Part shown: one piece after another, positions 8,729 through 16,497 of the stretch
Position numbering within the stretch: position 1 is the stretch's first letter
How the letters are laid out: each line of letters starts with the position of its first letter
The notes under the pieces: generated by a model
What the model saw: only the letters and a program-made list of their open reading frames with translations
What the model was told of the DNA's origin: nothing
Databases searched by the model: none
Source of the DNA: JBCBCP01 sp039817385
Lineage (GTDB): Bacteria > Pseudomonadota > Alphaproteobacteria > Rhodobacterales > Rhodobacteraceae
Length of the DNA stretch: 64,000 nt
NCBI GenBank assembly: GCA_039817385.1
Contig: JBCBVY010000003.1
Span: 434,001 to 498,000, forward strand
Direction: 5' to 3'
Made by a program: the position numbers and the translations under genes

Positions 8729-8819
8729 AAAGCCGCCTGACCTGAGTCAACGCGAGGGAGGAGGAGCGCGGACCCGGATCAAGCGGCTTTGCTTGTGTGG
8801 TGCCCTCTGCATCGAGGGC
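8729..8819 (-). promoter_or_regulatory. Candidate NasT (ANTAR) antitermination leader of nrtA
   Basis: Read on the minus strand, the 5' region of nrtA contains two hairpins with six-base loops: P1 GCCCTC-GATGCA-GAGGGC (8819-8802) and, six bases later, P2 CAAGC-AAAGCC-GCTTG (8795-8780). Established work on ANTAR proteins describes paired hexaloop hairpins with A at loop position 1 and G at 4; P2 fits (A1, G4) and P1 has G4 but G at position 1. The loop and 3' arm of P2 (AAAGCCGCTTGA, 8790-8779) can instead pair with TCAGGCGGCTTT (8740-8729) in a 12-bp helix with one G-U pair, followed by a weak T-rich stretch. P2 and this helix exclude each other, as expected of antitermination by the neighbouring nasT product. 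Confidence 0.72.
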
Positions 8820-8923
8820 GGACGGAGCGTCGATGCGCCGTTGGGATCATCTCGCAGACACGGCGCAGTTCGATCAACGTTGGCGTGTCGTTTTTGGCCG
8901 ATTTTTTGCTGCGATGCAGAGAC

Positions 8924-8940
8924 CGCTCAAAAAATGAGCG
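8924..8940. terminator. Small hairpin just after nasS
   Basis: CGCTCA and TGAGCG form a perfect 6-bp inverted repeat around five A/T bases directly after the nasS stop codon. No T run follows on the minus strand, so it may be only a weak terminator or RNA stabiliser. Between it and the hexaloop hairpins another inverted pair, GCGCCG and CGGCGC about 20 bases apart, lies near 8840-8870. No confident promoter box was found in this gap. Confidence 0.3.
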
Positions 8941-10107
8941 CTAAATCGAGGGCATTTCATAGATTTTGCCGTCAAAAAAAGCGTCGGGGCCAAGAATCAT
9001 CCCGCCCTTGGTTGAGGCAACGGCGGTGCGATAGCGCATCGCGCCTTCCAGTTTTGCGCTGGCGCCTGGCATATCCGCGCCCAGCGGCGCGATCACATCA
9101 CGGTAAAGGTCAGGGCGCATCACCGCCTGCGCGTCGCGGGCCATCCGGGTCTCGTCCCTTCCGTGCAGAGTGGCGATCTGGGCGCCCATCCACGCCGCCT
9201 GGCTGCGCCAGGGGAAGGTCGTGGCGCCGCGGTGAAAGCGCATGAAGTTCTCAAGCTCCACCGGCGGCGCGCCCCGGCGCGGCACGATCCGGCCGGTCAG
9301 GCTGGGATCCAGCGCAGCATCCGACAGATCCAGATGCTCCGTTCGGGCGAGTATTTCGATGGCCAGCGCGCGGTTGCCGGGCACGTCCAGCCACCGCGCC
9401 GACCGGAACACCGCACGCATGAGCGCCCCTGCGGCCTCCGGCTGGGTTTCCACCCAATCCGCGCGCGCGGCCAGCGCCTTTTCAGGCGCCGCTTGCCAAA
9501 TTGCGCCGCCGGGCAGGACAAGCTCGCCCGCGCCGCTTTCGACGGCAACCGAGCCCCACGGCTCTCCGACGCAAAAGACATCCAGCTCCCCCTCGGCTAC
9601 GGCGCGCGCCATCAGGGGGGGCGGCGTCGTGATGACATCCGCGCGCAGCGCCGTGCCCCGGACCCAGTAGCGAAAGAGCAGATGGTGCATCGCGTAAGGA
9701 AACGGCACCCCAACGCGCAGGGGCTGGTTAGCCGCCGCGCTTTGCAAGGCGGCCCGCGCGCCCTTGGGATCGTTCAGGTCACCGCTCCAGCCTTGTCCGC
9801 GCATTGCCTCGGCCAGCGGTGTCGCAACGCCCACGAATATCCCACCCGAGGACAGCATCATCAGAATGTTCATCGCCATCCGCTTGCCCGACAGGCCCAG
9901 CGTCATTGCAATGGGCAGCGGGGCCAGCACGTGCGCGGCATCAAGATGCCCCAGCGCCAGCAAATCGCGAAGCGCCGCCCAGGACGGCTGGCGCAGCAGG
10001 TTTAGCTCAAGCCCTTCATCGGCGGCATAGCCAAGCTCTTGCGCAACGATCAACGGCGCGCTGTCTGCGAGCGGGAGGTAGCCACAATTGAGAACGCGGC
10101 GGGTCAT
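8941..10107 (-). CDS. nasS: NasS-type cytoplasmic nitrate sensor (NrtA-like)
   Basis: A 388-residue NrtA/CmpA-fold protein without signal peptide: it begins MTRRVLNCGYLPLADSAPL and keeps family motifs such as DAAHVLAPLPIAMTLG and CVGEPWG. Absence of a leader and direct coupling to nasT (ATGA overlap, 10104-10107) identify it as NasS, which in Azotobacter and Paracoccus binds nitrate and holds the antiterminator NasT inactive when nitrate is absent. The order nasT-nasS followed by the structured nrtA leader supports this. It is not itself expected to transport nitrate. Confidence 0.9.
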   Translation of the reverse strand: MTRRVLNCGYLPLADSAPLIVAQELGYAADEGLELNLLRQPSWAALRDLLALGHLDAAHVLAPLPIAMTLGLSGKRMAMNILMMLSSGGIFVGVATPLAEAMRGQGWSGDLNDPKGARAALQSAAANQPLRVGVPFPYAMHHLLFRYWVRGTALRADVITTPPPLMARAVAEGELDVFCVGEPWGSVAVESGAGELVLPGGAIWQAAPEKALAARADWVETQPEAAGALMRAVFRSARWLDVPGNRALAIEILARTEHLDLSDAALDPSLTGRIVPRRGAPPVELENFMRFHRGATTFPWRSQAAWMGAQIATLHGRDETRMARDAQAVMRPDLYRDVIAPLGADMPGASAKLEGAMRYRTAVASTKGGMILGPDAFFDGKIYEMPSI

Positions 10108-10688
10108 CCCAAAAGGTCCGCCGCAGTCAGCAGCGCATCGGCCACGTCGATCACCTTGCGCCCGCTTTCCATCGCCTTGCGGCGCAGCAGGGCGTAGGCC
10201 TCATCCTCGTTTATGCCCTGCGCCCGCATCAACATGCCCTTGGCGCGGTCGATGGTCTTGCGATCGGACAACGCCTGTTTCGCCGCCTGCAATTCAGTCC
10301 GCATCTTGGCCATGACCTGAAACCGCGCGATGGCGGTGGCAAGAATCGGGCGAATGCGGTCCGGCTGAAGCTCACCAACCACATAGGCGCTCAGGCCGGC
10401 GGCAACGGCGGCCTCGGTCATGTCGTCGTCCGACTGGTCCACGAACATCGCCACTGGCCGCCCCTGCGCGTCAGACGCCGCGGACACCTGTTCGAGCATA
10501 TCGCGCGAGGGGTTCGCAAGGTCGATCAGCACGATGTCGGGGTTGGCCTCCGCCAGCTTGCGCGCGAGGCCGGTCATGTCCCCAAGGACCGTCAGATTTT
10601 CCCAGCCGCCATCCTTCAGCGCCTCGATAATGCTGATAGCGCGGTCGCGGTCCGGCTCTACGACAAGGATATGCGTGTTTGTGTCCAC
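10104..10688 (-). CDS. nasT: NasT-type ANTAR transcription antiterminator
   Basis: RNA-binding antiterminator of nitrate assimilation genes. The 194 residues comprise a receiver-like domain (about 5-120, with an Asp at 56 in IVLIDLANPS) and a C-terminal ANTAR domain (about 130-190) with the conserved stretch DRAKGMLMRAQGINEDEAY. NasT proteins usually need release from NasS rather than phosphorylation. The start is a GTG at 10688; the Shine-Dalgarno is weak. The 94-base upstream gap must hold the promoter; it contains an imperfect palindrome TGCGCAATTGCACA (10765-10778) of unknown meaning. Confidence 0.93.
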   Translation of the reverse strand: MDTNTHILVVEPDRDRAISIIEALKDGGWENLTVLGDMTGLARKLAEANPDIVLIDLANPSRDMLEQVSAASDAQGRPVAMFVDQSDDDMTEAAVAAGLSAYVVGELQPDRIRPILATAIARFQVMAKMRTELQAAKQALSDRKTIDRAKGMLMRAQGINEDEAYALLRRKAMESGRKVIDVADALLTAADLLG

Positions 10689-10782
10689 GAAACGTGGGTA
10701 GCGATGGCGCGCCCTGCATGCATCAAGTCACGCATGCGACTGGATCAGTATGTCACGTCAAAGCTGCGCAATTGCACAAGAA

Positions 10783-12276
10783 TTAGCCAAAAAGCCCCGC
10801 GTAGCTGTCCCGCAGCACGTTCTTTTGGACCTTGCCCATCGTGTTGCGCGGCAAGGCCTCGACGACCACCAGTTTGCGTGGGTGTTTGAAGCGGGCGAGC
10901 GATCCCGCGACCGCCTCCTGCGCCGCAGCGAGGTCGAGGCCCGGCTCGGCCACCAGCACCCCGACAGGCGTCTCGCCAAAGTCGGGATGCGGCACGCCGA
11001 TCACGGCGCTTTCCACGACACCTGGTACCGCGTCCAGCACCAGCTCAATCTCTTTGGGATAAATGTTGTACCCGCCGGAGATGATCAGGTCCTTGCCCCG
11101 CCCGACGATGGAGACATAGCCGTCCGCCGCCTGCACCCCCAGATCGCCGGTGATAAAGAACCCGTTGCCGCGTAGCTCTTCCGCGGTCTTCTCAGGCATC
11201 TGCCAATAGCCCTTGAAGACGTTTGGCCCGCGCACCTCGATCACGCCGATCTCTCCACGGGGTAACTCGCGGCCTTGATCGTCACAAACCTTCAGCTCCA
11301 CATCCGGCAGGGGCAGACCCACCGTGCCCGCTCGCCGGTCGCCGTCATAGGGGTTGGAGGTGTTCATGTTTGTCTCGGTCATGCCATAGCGCTCAAGAAT
11401 GCGGTGCCCGGTCCGCGCCTCAAACGCCTCATGCGTGGCGGCCAGCAGCGGCGCAGAGCCGGAGATAAAAAGGCGCATATGCGCGGCCCGCGCCTTGTCG
11501 AAACGGGCATCCTCCAGCAGGCGGGTATAGAAGGTCGGCACCCCCATCATCGACGTGGCGCGCGGCAAGGCGTCAATCACGGCGTCCTGATCGAATTTCG
11601 GGAGGAAAATCATCGACCCGCCCGCGCGCAGGATCACGTTTGTCGCCACAAACAGCCCGTGGGTGTGAAAGATCGGCAGCGCGTGCAGCAGCACGTCATC
11701 TTCGGTGAACTGCCACAGCTCTGTGAGCGTCGCCGCGTTGGACATGAGGTTGCGCTGGGTCAGCATCGCACCCTTCGACCGCCCCGTCGTGCCGGAGGTG
11801 TAAAGGAAAGCCGCCAGATCGTCTTCGCCGCGCGGCACGGTTTCAAAGGTCTCTGGCATATCCTTCGCACGCTCTATGAGCGTCCCGGACCCATCCCCGC
11901 CCAGGGTCAGCAGCGCCGCTTCTCCGGCAACCCTACGCATCTCCGCCGCGCGCGCCGGATCGCAGACAAAGACCCGCGCGCCCGAGTTCTCAACGAAATA
12001 CTGAACCTCCGCCGCGGTGTAGGCCGTGTTCAGCGGCAGAAAGACGATGCCCGCCTGCACGCAGGCCGCGTAAACCGCCAGCGCCTCCGCGCTTTTGTCG
12101 ACCTGCAACGCCAGCCGGTCCCCTGGCGCCAGCCCCGCCCCAACCAGCGCATGGGCGAGGCGCGCGGATAGCCTCAGAAAACCATCATAGCTTAGCGCGC
12201 CGCCCGCCACGTGAAGGAATGTCTTTTTCGAGCCCGCAAAGCGCCCGAACATCTGATCATAAAGCGGATTTGTCAT
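10783..12276 (-). CDS. matB: Malonyl-CoA synthetase (MatB-like acyl-CoA ligase)
   Basis: Member of the AMP-forming acyl-CoA synthetase superfamily, 497 residues, most like MatB, which activates malonate (and methylmalonate) with CoA and ATP. It has the AMP-binding motif LYTSGTTGRSKG near residue 155, the A5 motif ERYGMTETNMNTSNPYDG near 290 (the MTETNMN form is typical of MatB), and a C-terminal Lys in PRNTMGKVQK. No malonyl-CoA decarboxylase or malonate transporter gene is adjacent, so here it stands alone. It lies upstream of nasT on the same strand but probably in a separate unit. Confidence 0.85.
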   Translation of the reverse strand: MTNPLYDQMFGRFAGSKKTFLHVAGGALSYDGFLRLSARLAHALVGAGLAPGDRLALQVDKSAEALAVYAACVQAGIVFLPLNTAYTAAEVQYFVENSGARVFVCDPARAAEMRRVAGEAALLTLGGDGSGTLIERAKDMPETFETVPRGEDDLAAFLYTSGTTGRSKGAMLTQRNLMSNAATLTELWQFTEDDVLLHALPIFHTHGLFVATNVILRAGGSMIFLPKFDQDAVIDALPRATSMMGVPTFYTRLLEDARFDKARAAHMRLFISGSAPLLAATHEAFEARTGHRILERYGMTETNMNTSNPYDGDRRAGTVGLPLPDVELKVCDDQGRELPRGEIGVIEVRGPNVFKGYWQMPEKTAEELRGNGFFITGDLGVQAADGYVSIVGRGKDLIISGGYNIYPKEIELVLDAVPGVVESAVIGVPHPDFGETPVGVLVAEPGLDLAAAQEAVAGSLARFKHPRKLVVVEALPRNTMGKVQKNVLRDSYAGLFG

Positions 12277-12327
12277 GGGGTGAGGTAAACGCGCAGACCC
12301 GTATTTGGCAAGTCAGCCGCCCGTACG

Positions 12328-13857
12328 CTACACCAGATCCCCCGCATCCATCCGCGCCAGCAGCGCATCGCCTTCGGCCAGAACCGTCGCCCGCCGGTCC
12401 TCATCCATCCTGTCCCAGGTCCGGTACATGTTGCCCATGCGCGGATTGTTCGAAAACCGGTCCCGGTGCCGGTTCAGGAAGTGCCAGTAGAGCAGGTTGA
12501 ACGGGCACGCGTTCTCCCCCGTCTTGTCCTGCACCCGGTAGGCGCAGGGTTTGCAGTGGTCCGACATCCGGTTGATATAGGCGCCGGACGACACGTAAGG
12601 CTTTGACGCGATCACCCCGCCATCGGCGAACAGGCTCATGCCGACCACGTTGGGGGCCTCCACCCATTCAAAGGCGTCCATGTAGACGGCGAGGTACCAT
12701 TCGGAGACCTCCTGCGGGTCCAGCCCCGCGAGCAGCGCAAAATTCCCGGTCACCATCAGCCGCTGAATATGGTGCGCGTAGGCGTACTCCCGCGTCTGCT
12801 CCACCGCTTTGGCGATGCAGCGCATCTTCGTCTCACCGCCCCAATAGAAGTCGGGCAGCTTGCGGGTGTGGCCCAGCCCGTTGCGCTGCGGGTACTCCGG
12901 ACCTTCATGGAAATAGATGCCGCGCATGTACTCGCGCCAGCCGATGATCTGCCGAATAAACCCCTCCGCGGCGTTGATCGGCGCATCCCCGGCTTTCCAA
13001 GCCGCCTCGACAGCGCGGCAGACCTCCAAAGGGTCCAAAAGGCCGATGTTGATATAGGCTGACACAAGGCTGTGATAAAGGAAGCGGTTGCTGTCCATCA
13101 TCGCGTCCTGAAAGTCGCCGAACTTTGGCAGCGCATGGCGCACGAAATGCGACAGCGCCCGGCGCGCCTGCTCCTGATCGGTCGCGAACCAGAACGGGCG
13201 CAGATCACCGAAGTGGTTACCATATTCCCGCGCGACCAGCGCCAGAACGTCCTCCGTCACCGCGTCCGGGGTGAACTGCATCGGCCCGCCAAAGTCGATC
13301 CCCTCCGGCGGCGGCTTGCGATTCTCCGCGTCGTAGTTCCACTGGCCACCCGCAGGCTGATCCCCGTCCATCATCAGGCCCGTCTTGCGCCGCATCTCGC
13401 GGTAGAAATACTCCATCCGCAGCGCCTTGCGGCCCTTGGCCCAATCCTCGAACTCAGCATGAGACGCGATGAAACGGTCATCATCCAGAACGCGCACCTT
13501 CAGCGGCGCGCCCTCAAGCGCCTTGATCAGACGGTACTCCCCCGGCTCTGTCGCAAGCACCTCAGAGGCGCCGCGCTGGTCTGCCCGGCGCAGCAGTTCA
13601 CCCACGATGGACTGTGCATTCTCACTGTCATCCAGTTCCGAATAATCGACCGTCCAGCCGTCTTCCCGCAACTTCGCGGCAAACTTGCGCATCGCGGCCA
13701 AGATCAGCGCGATCTTCTTGGGGTGATGCGGGGCGTAGGTGCCTTCCTCGCGCACCTCGGCCATGACCACGACATCGCACGCCTTGTCCGCCGCCTTCAG
13801 CGCCGAAAGCCCATCCGACAGCTGATCGCCAAGAACCAGAACCAACCGGGTCACCAC
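12328..13857 (-). CDS. Cryptochrome/photolyase of the FeS-BCP (CryB/PhrB) family
   Basis: A 509-residue flavoprotein of the DPRP/FeS-BCP family, which includes the (6-4) photolyase PhrB of Agrobacterium and CryB of Rhodobacter sphaeroides. It begins RLVLVLGDQLS, typical of the family, and conserves four Cys expected to hold a [4Fe-4S] cluster: MRCIAKAVEQ, then DHCKPC and ENACPF. The motif AHHIQRLMVTGNFALL near 380 is part of the FAD site. Probable role: DNA repair in light, or light sensing. It begins with GTG-GTG; the first overlaps the upstream SDR gene by seven bases, the second (13854) would overlap by four. Confidence 0.9.
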   Translation of the reverse strand: MVTRLVLVLGDQLSDGLSALKAADKACDVVVMAEVREEGTYAPHHPKKIALILAAMRKFAAKLREDGWTVDYSELDDSENAQSIVGELLRRADQRGASEVLATEPGEYRLIKALEGAPLKVRVLDDDRFIASHAEFEDWAKGRKALRMEYFYREMRRKTGLMMDGDQPAGGQWNYDAENRKPPPEGIDFGGPMQFTPDAVTEDVLALVAREYGNHFGDLRPFWFATDQEQARRALSHFVRHALPKFGDFQDAMMDSNRFLYHSLVSAYINIGLLDPLEVCRAVEAAWKAGDAPINAAEGFIRQIIGWREYMRGIYFHEGPEYPQRNGLGHTRKLPDFYWGGETKMRCIAKAVEQTREYAYAHHIQRLMVTGNFALLAGLDPQEVSEWYLAVYMDAFEWVEAPNVVGMSLFADGGVIASKPYVSSGAYINRMSDHCKPCAYRVQDKTGENACPFNLLYWHFLNRHRDRFSNNPRMGNMYRTWDRMDEDRRATVLAEGDALLARMDAGDLV

Positions 13858-14513
13858 GGCACCTCGGCACCGGCATAGTCAAAGAACCGGCCCGACTGGT
13901 CGCGCCGCAAGCCCGCCATCACGTCCAGAAGGTTCTCCGCCGCCTGCGCGGCTGCCACCTTCTTGTGGCCCGGATAACCTGCGGTAAAGGCCGTCTCTAC
14001 CGTCCCGGGATGCAGGGCTGCAATGATCGCGTCCTTGTGGGTCCGCCCCAGCTCGACCCCAGCCCCGTGCACCAACTGGTTCGCCGCGGCCTTGGATGCG
14101 CGGTACGAATACCACCCGCCGATCCGGTTATCGCCAATCGAGCCGACCCGCGCCGTCAACACGCCTGTCACAGAGCGGCCCGTGCGCGGCAAAAGCCGGG
14201 GCAAGTGCCGCAGCACATTGGCCACACCAACCGTGTTCACGGCCAGCACCCGCGCCATTGCCCCTGCATCAATATCGCTCAGCTGCTTCTCTGGCCGCGC
14301 CCCATCCGGCGCCAAGATCCCAACGGCCACAAAAACCGTCCTGAACGGGCCCTCCAGCGCACCCAAAACCCGGTCCACTGTCGCGGCATCCGTCACATCC
14401 AGCCCATCCGCGCGGCGCGAAAGCCGCGTGACGGAGCCGCCCCGCGCTTCCATCGCGTCCGCCACCGCACGGCCAATCCCGCCAGAGGCGCCTATCACCA
14501 AAGCATCAACCAT
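13851..14513 (-). CDS. Short-chain dehydrogenase/reductase family protein
   Basis: A 220-residue SDR with the NAD(P)-binding motif GASGGIGRA at residue 8, a conserved NTVG segment, and the catalytic YSYRASK (Tyr-x3-Lys) near residue 150. It is shorter than classical SDRs and resembles the CsgA-like group found in proteobacteria; the substrate is unknown. It overlaps the photolyase gene, so the two probably form an operon. A 32-bp element shared with another gene upstream region lies 43 bases before its ATG (14556-14587). Confidence 0.8.
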   Translation of the reverse strand: MVDALVIGASGGIGRAVADAMEARGGSVTRLSRRADGLDVTDAATVDRVLGALEGPFRTVFVAVGILAPDGARPEKQLSDIDAGAMARVLAVNTVGVANVLRHLPRLLPRTGRSVTGVLTARVGSIGDNRIGGWYSYRASKAAANQLVHGAGVELGRTHKDAIIAALHPGTVETAFTAGYPGHKKVAAAQAAENLLDVMAGLRRDQSGRFFDYAGAEVPW

Positions 14514-14555
14514 GCGTGCTAGCTATCGCGCACCCTTCCCACTTCAAGCGCCACA

Positions 14556-14587
14556 CCGCCCCTTCTCTGTTCCAAAAAATCCCCGCC
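14556..14587 (-). repeat. 32-bp element, copy 1 (upstream of the SDR gene)
   Basis: A run reading, on the minus strand, from GGCGGGGATTTTTTGGAACA to GAGAAGGGGCGG. A near-identical copy lies at 44839-44870, again on the minus strand a few tens of bases before a gene start. The conserved parts are the A/T run and AACAGAGAAGGGGCGG. It may be a shared promoter, a 5' UTR element or a dispersed repeat. Confidence 0.55.
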
Positions 14588-14638
14588 GGAGGCTCCCGCC
14601 CCTAGCCAAACGCGAAAACCCTCGCCATAGTGCGCGCC

Positions 14639-14677
14639 ATGATCAACCTGCGCACCCTGCTGCTAATCCGCCTCTGA
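14639..14677 (+). CDS. leuL: leuA leader peptide (leucine-rich)
   Basis: A 12-codon open reading frame, MINLRTLLLIRL and a TGA stop, with five leucine codons including three in a row, placed 73 bases before leuA. Such peptides control amino-acid operons by ribosome stalling when the charged tRNA is scarce. The stop codon lies inside the 5' arm of the hairpin at 14671-14708, so the position of the ribosome would decide whether that hairpin forms. It is too short for normal gene finding. Confidence 0.78.
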   Translation: MINLRTLLLIRL

Positions 14678-14708
14678 GCGTGCCATACTTGGCGCGCCCG
14701 CTCAGAGG
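14671..14708 (+). promoter_or_regulatory. leuA attenuator hairpin
   Basis: CCTCTGAGCG (14671-14680) and CGCTCAGAGG (14699-14708) are perfect 10-bp complements; the 18 bases between can extend the helix (TGCC with GGCG). The 5' arm covers the leader peptide stop. An alternative pairing exists between GGCGCG (14691-14696) and CGCGCC (14717-14722), which would break the main hairpin. No T run follows, so the effect may be on leuA ribosome access or through a Rho-type mechanism rather than classic intrinsic termination. Confidence 0.6.
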
Positions 14709-14750
14709 TACGCCAGCGCGCCATCACAGCAGGACCAAGGACTTCAAGAC

Positions 14751-16310
14751 ATGACCCAAGACAACCGTGTCGTCATCTTCGACACCACCCTCCGCGACGG
14801 CGAACAATCCCCCGGCGCGACGATGACCCACGCCGAAAAGCTCGAGATTGCGCAGCTGCTGGACGAGATGGGCGTCGACATCATCGAGGCAGGCTTCCCG
14901 ATCGCTTCAGAAGGCGATTTCGCCGCCGTGTCAGAGATCGCCAAGAACGCGCAAAGCGCCACCATCTGCGGCCTCGCGCGCGCGCAACTGCCCGATATCG
15001 ACCGCTGCTGGGAGGCGGTGAAACACGCGAAGAAACCGCGCATCCACACGTTCATCGGCACCTCACCCCTGCACCGCGCCATCCCGAACCTGACGCAAGA
15101 CGAGATGGCGGAGCGCATCCACGAAACGGTCACCCACGCCCGCAACCTCTGCGACAACGTGCAATGGTCGCCAATGGATGCCACGCGCACCGAACACGAC
15201 TATCTCTGCCGCGTGGTAGAAATCGCGATCAAGGCCGGCGCCACAACGATCAACATTCCGGACACGGTTGGCTACACCGCCCCGCGCGAATCCGCCGAAC
15301 TTATCGCGATGCTGATCGACCGCGTCCCCGGCGCGGACGAGGTGATCTTTGCCACCCACTGCCATAATGATCTGGGCATGGCGACGGCCAACTCGCTCGC
15401 CGCCGTAGAAGCCGGCGCGCGCCAGATCGAATGCACGATCAACGGGCTGGGCGAACGGGCGGGCAACACCGCGCTCGAAGAGGTCGTTATGGCGCTCAAG
15501 GTGCGCCACGACATCATGCCCTATGCCACCGGCGTCGATACTACCCGCCTGATGAACATCTCCCGCCGGGTGGCTGCCGTGTCAGGCTTCCCGGTGCAGT
15601 TCAACAAGGCAATCGTCGGCAAGAATGCCTTCGCGCACGAGAGCGGCATCCATCAGGACGGCATGCTCAAGAACGCCGAGACATTCGAGATCATGCGCCC
15701 CGAAGACGTGGGTCTTTCCGGCACGTCCTTGCCGCTTGGCAAACACTCGGGCCGTGCCGCCCTGCGCGCCAAGCTTGAAGAGCTGGGCTTTGAAGTTGGC
15801 GACAACCAGCTGCGCGACGTTTTTGTGCGGTTCAAGGAACTCGCCGACCGCAAGAAAGAAGTCTTCGACGACGATCTGATCGCGCTCATGCGCACCTCCG
15901 AAGACCCGGAGGCCGCACGGCTCAAGATCACCTCCCTGCGCGTGCAGTGCGGCACGGAAGGGCCGCAGCAGGCCGACCTGACGATGGAGATCGACGGCGC
16001 AGCGCACAGCACCACCCAAACCGGCGACGGCCCGGTGGATGCGACCTTCAACGCGGTCAAGGCGCTGTTTTCCCACAACGCCCGCCTGCAACTCTACCAG
16101 GTCCACGCCGTGACCGAAGGCACGGACGCACAGGCCACCGTCACCGTCCGCATGGAAGAAGACGGCCGCATCGTGACCGGACAATCGGCGGACACCGACA
16201 CGGTTGTGGCCAGCGCCAAGGCGTATGTCCACGCCCTCAACCGCCTGCTGGTCCGGCGCGAGAAGGCTGGCACCGACCGGGCGGAGATCAGCTACAAAGA
16301 CGTCAGCTGA
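14751..16310 (+). CDS. leuA: 2-isopropylmalate synthase
   Basis: First committed step of leucine synthesis: condenses 2-ketoisovalerate with acetyl-CoA. The 519 residues show the DRE-TIM metallolyase start (FDTTLRDGEQSPG), the HCHNDLGMATANS metal site near 210, GLGERAGNTALEE, and a C-terminal LeuA regulatory domain (about 385-510) that binds leucine. Length is normal. Transcription is probably controlled by the leader peptide and hairpin just upstream. A perfect 8-bp hairpin and a double-hairpin repeat follow the stop codon. Confidence 0.97.
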   Translation: MTQDNRVVIFDTTLRDGEQSPGATMTHAEKLEIAQLLDEMGVDIIEAGFPIASEGDFAAVSEIAKNAQSATICGLARAQLPDIDRCWEAVKHAKKPRIHTFIGTSPLHRAIPNLTQDEMAERIHETVTHARNLCDNVQWSPMDATRTEHDYLCRVVEIAIKAGATTINIPDTVGYTAPRESAELIAMLIDRVPGADEVIFATHCHNDLGMATANSLAAVEAGARQIECTINGLGERAGNTALEEVVMALKVRHDIMPYATGVDTTRLMNISRRVAAVSGFPVQFNKAIVGKNAFAHESGIHQDGMLKNAETFEIMRPEDVGLSGTSLPLGKHSGRAALRAKLEELGFEVGDNQLRDVFVRFKELADRKKEVFDDDLIALMRTSEDPEAARLKITSLRVQCGTEGPQQADLTMEIDGAAHSTTQTGDGPVDATFNAVKALFSHNARLQLYQVHAVTEGTDAQATVTVRMEEDGRIVTGQSADTDTVVASAKAYVHALNRLLVRREKAGTDRAEISYKDVS

Positions 16311-16327
16311 ACGAGGCGAACAGCGTA

Positions 16328-16347
16328 GGGTGGGTGCCAACCCACCC
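16328..16347 (+). terminator. Hairpin after leuA
   Basis: GGGTGGGT and ACCCACCC form a perfect 8-bp stem with a four-base loop, 17 bases after the leuA stop codon. No T run follows. It probably protects or ends the leuA transcript. Confidence 0.5.
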
Positions 16348-16369
16348 CGCGCAATTCTGCCGGGACGCC

Positions 16370-16429
16370 CTCTTCAAGCCCCGTCGGGCTTTCATCGGAT
16401 GAAGGCCCGCAGGGGCCTGAAGACGGCCC
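16370..16429 (+). repeat. Double-hairpin intergenic repeat, copy A
   Basis: Starts CTCTTCAAGCC and contains two short hairpins, AAGCCC/GGGCTT and AGGCCC/GGGCCT, separated by TTCATCG-like sequence. Copies B (32700-32757) and C (46536-46606, inverted) share the same order of words. It resembles REP/BIME elements, which sit at transcript ends. Confidence 0.7.
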
Positions 16430-16497
16430 GGGCCTTCCACTTGCAATAACTGCGGGTCATCCCACCTTTTGGCTACACCTTGCAAAGGAGATGCCCC

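Noticed and set aside
10765..10778. TGCGCAATTGCACA palindrome as an NtrC site upstream of nasT
   Set aside because: It does not fit the usual NtrC half-site spacing and no sigma-54 promoter was found nearby.
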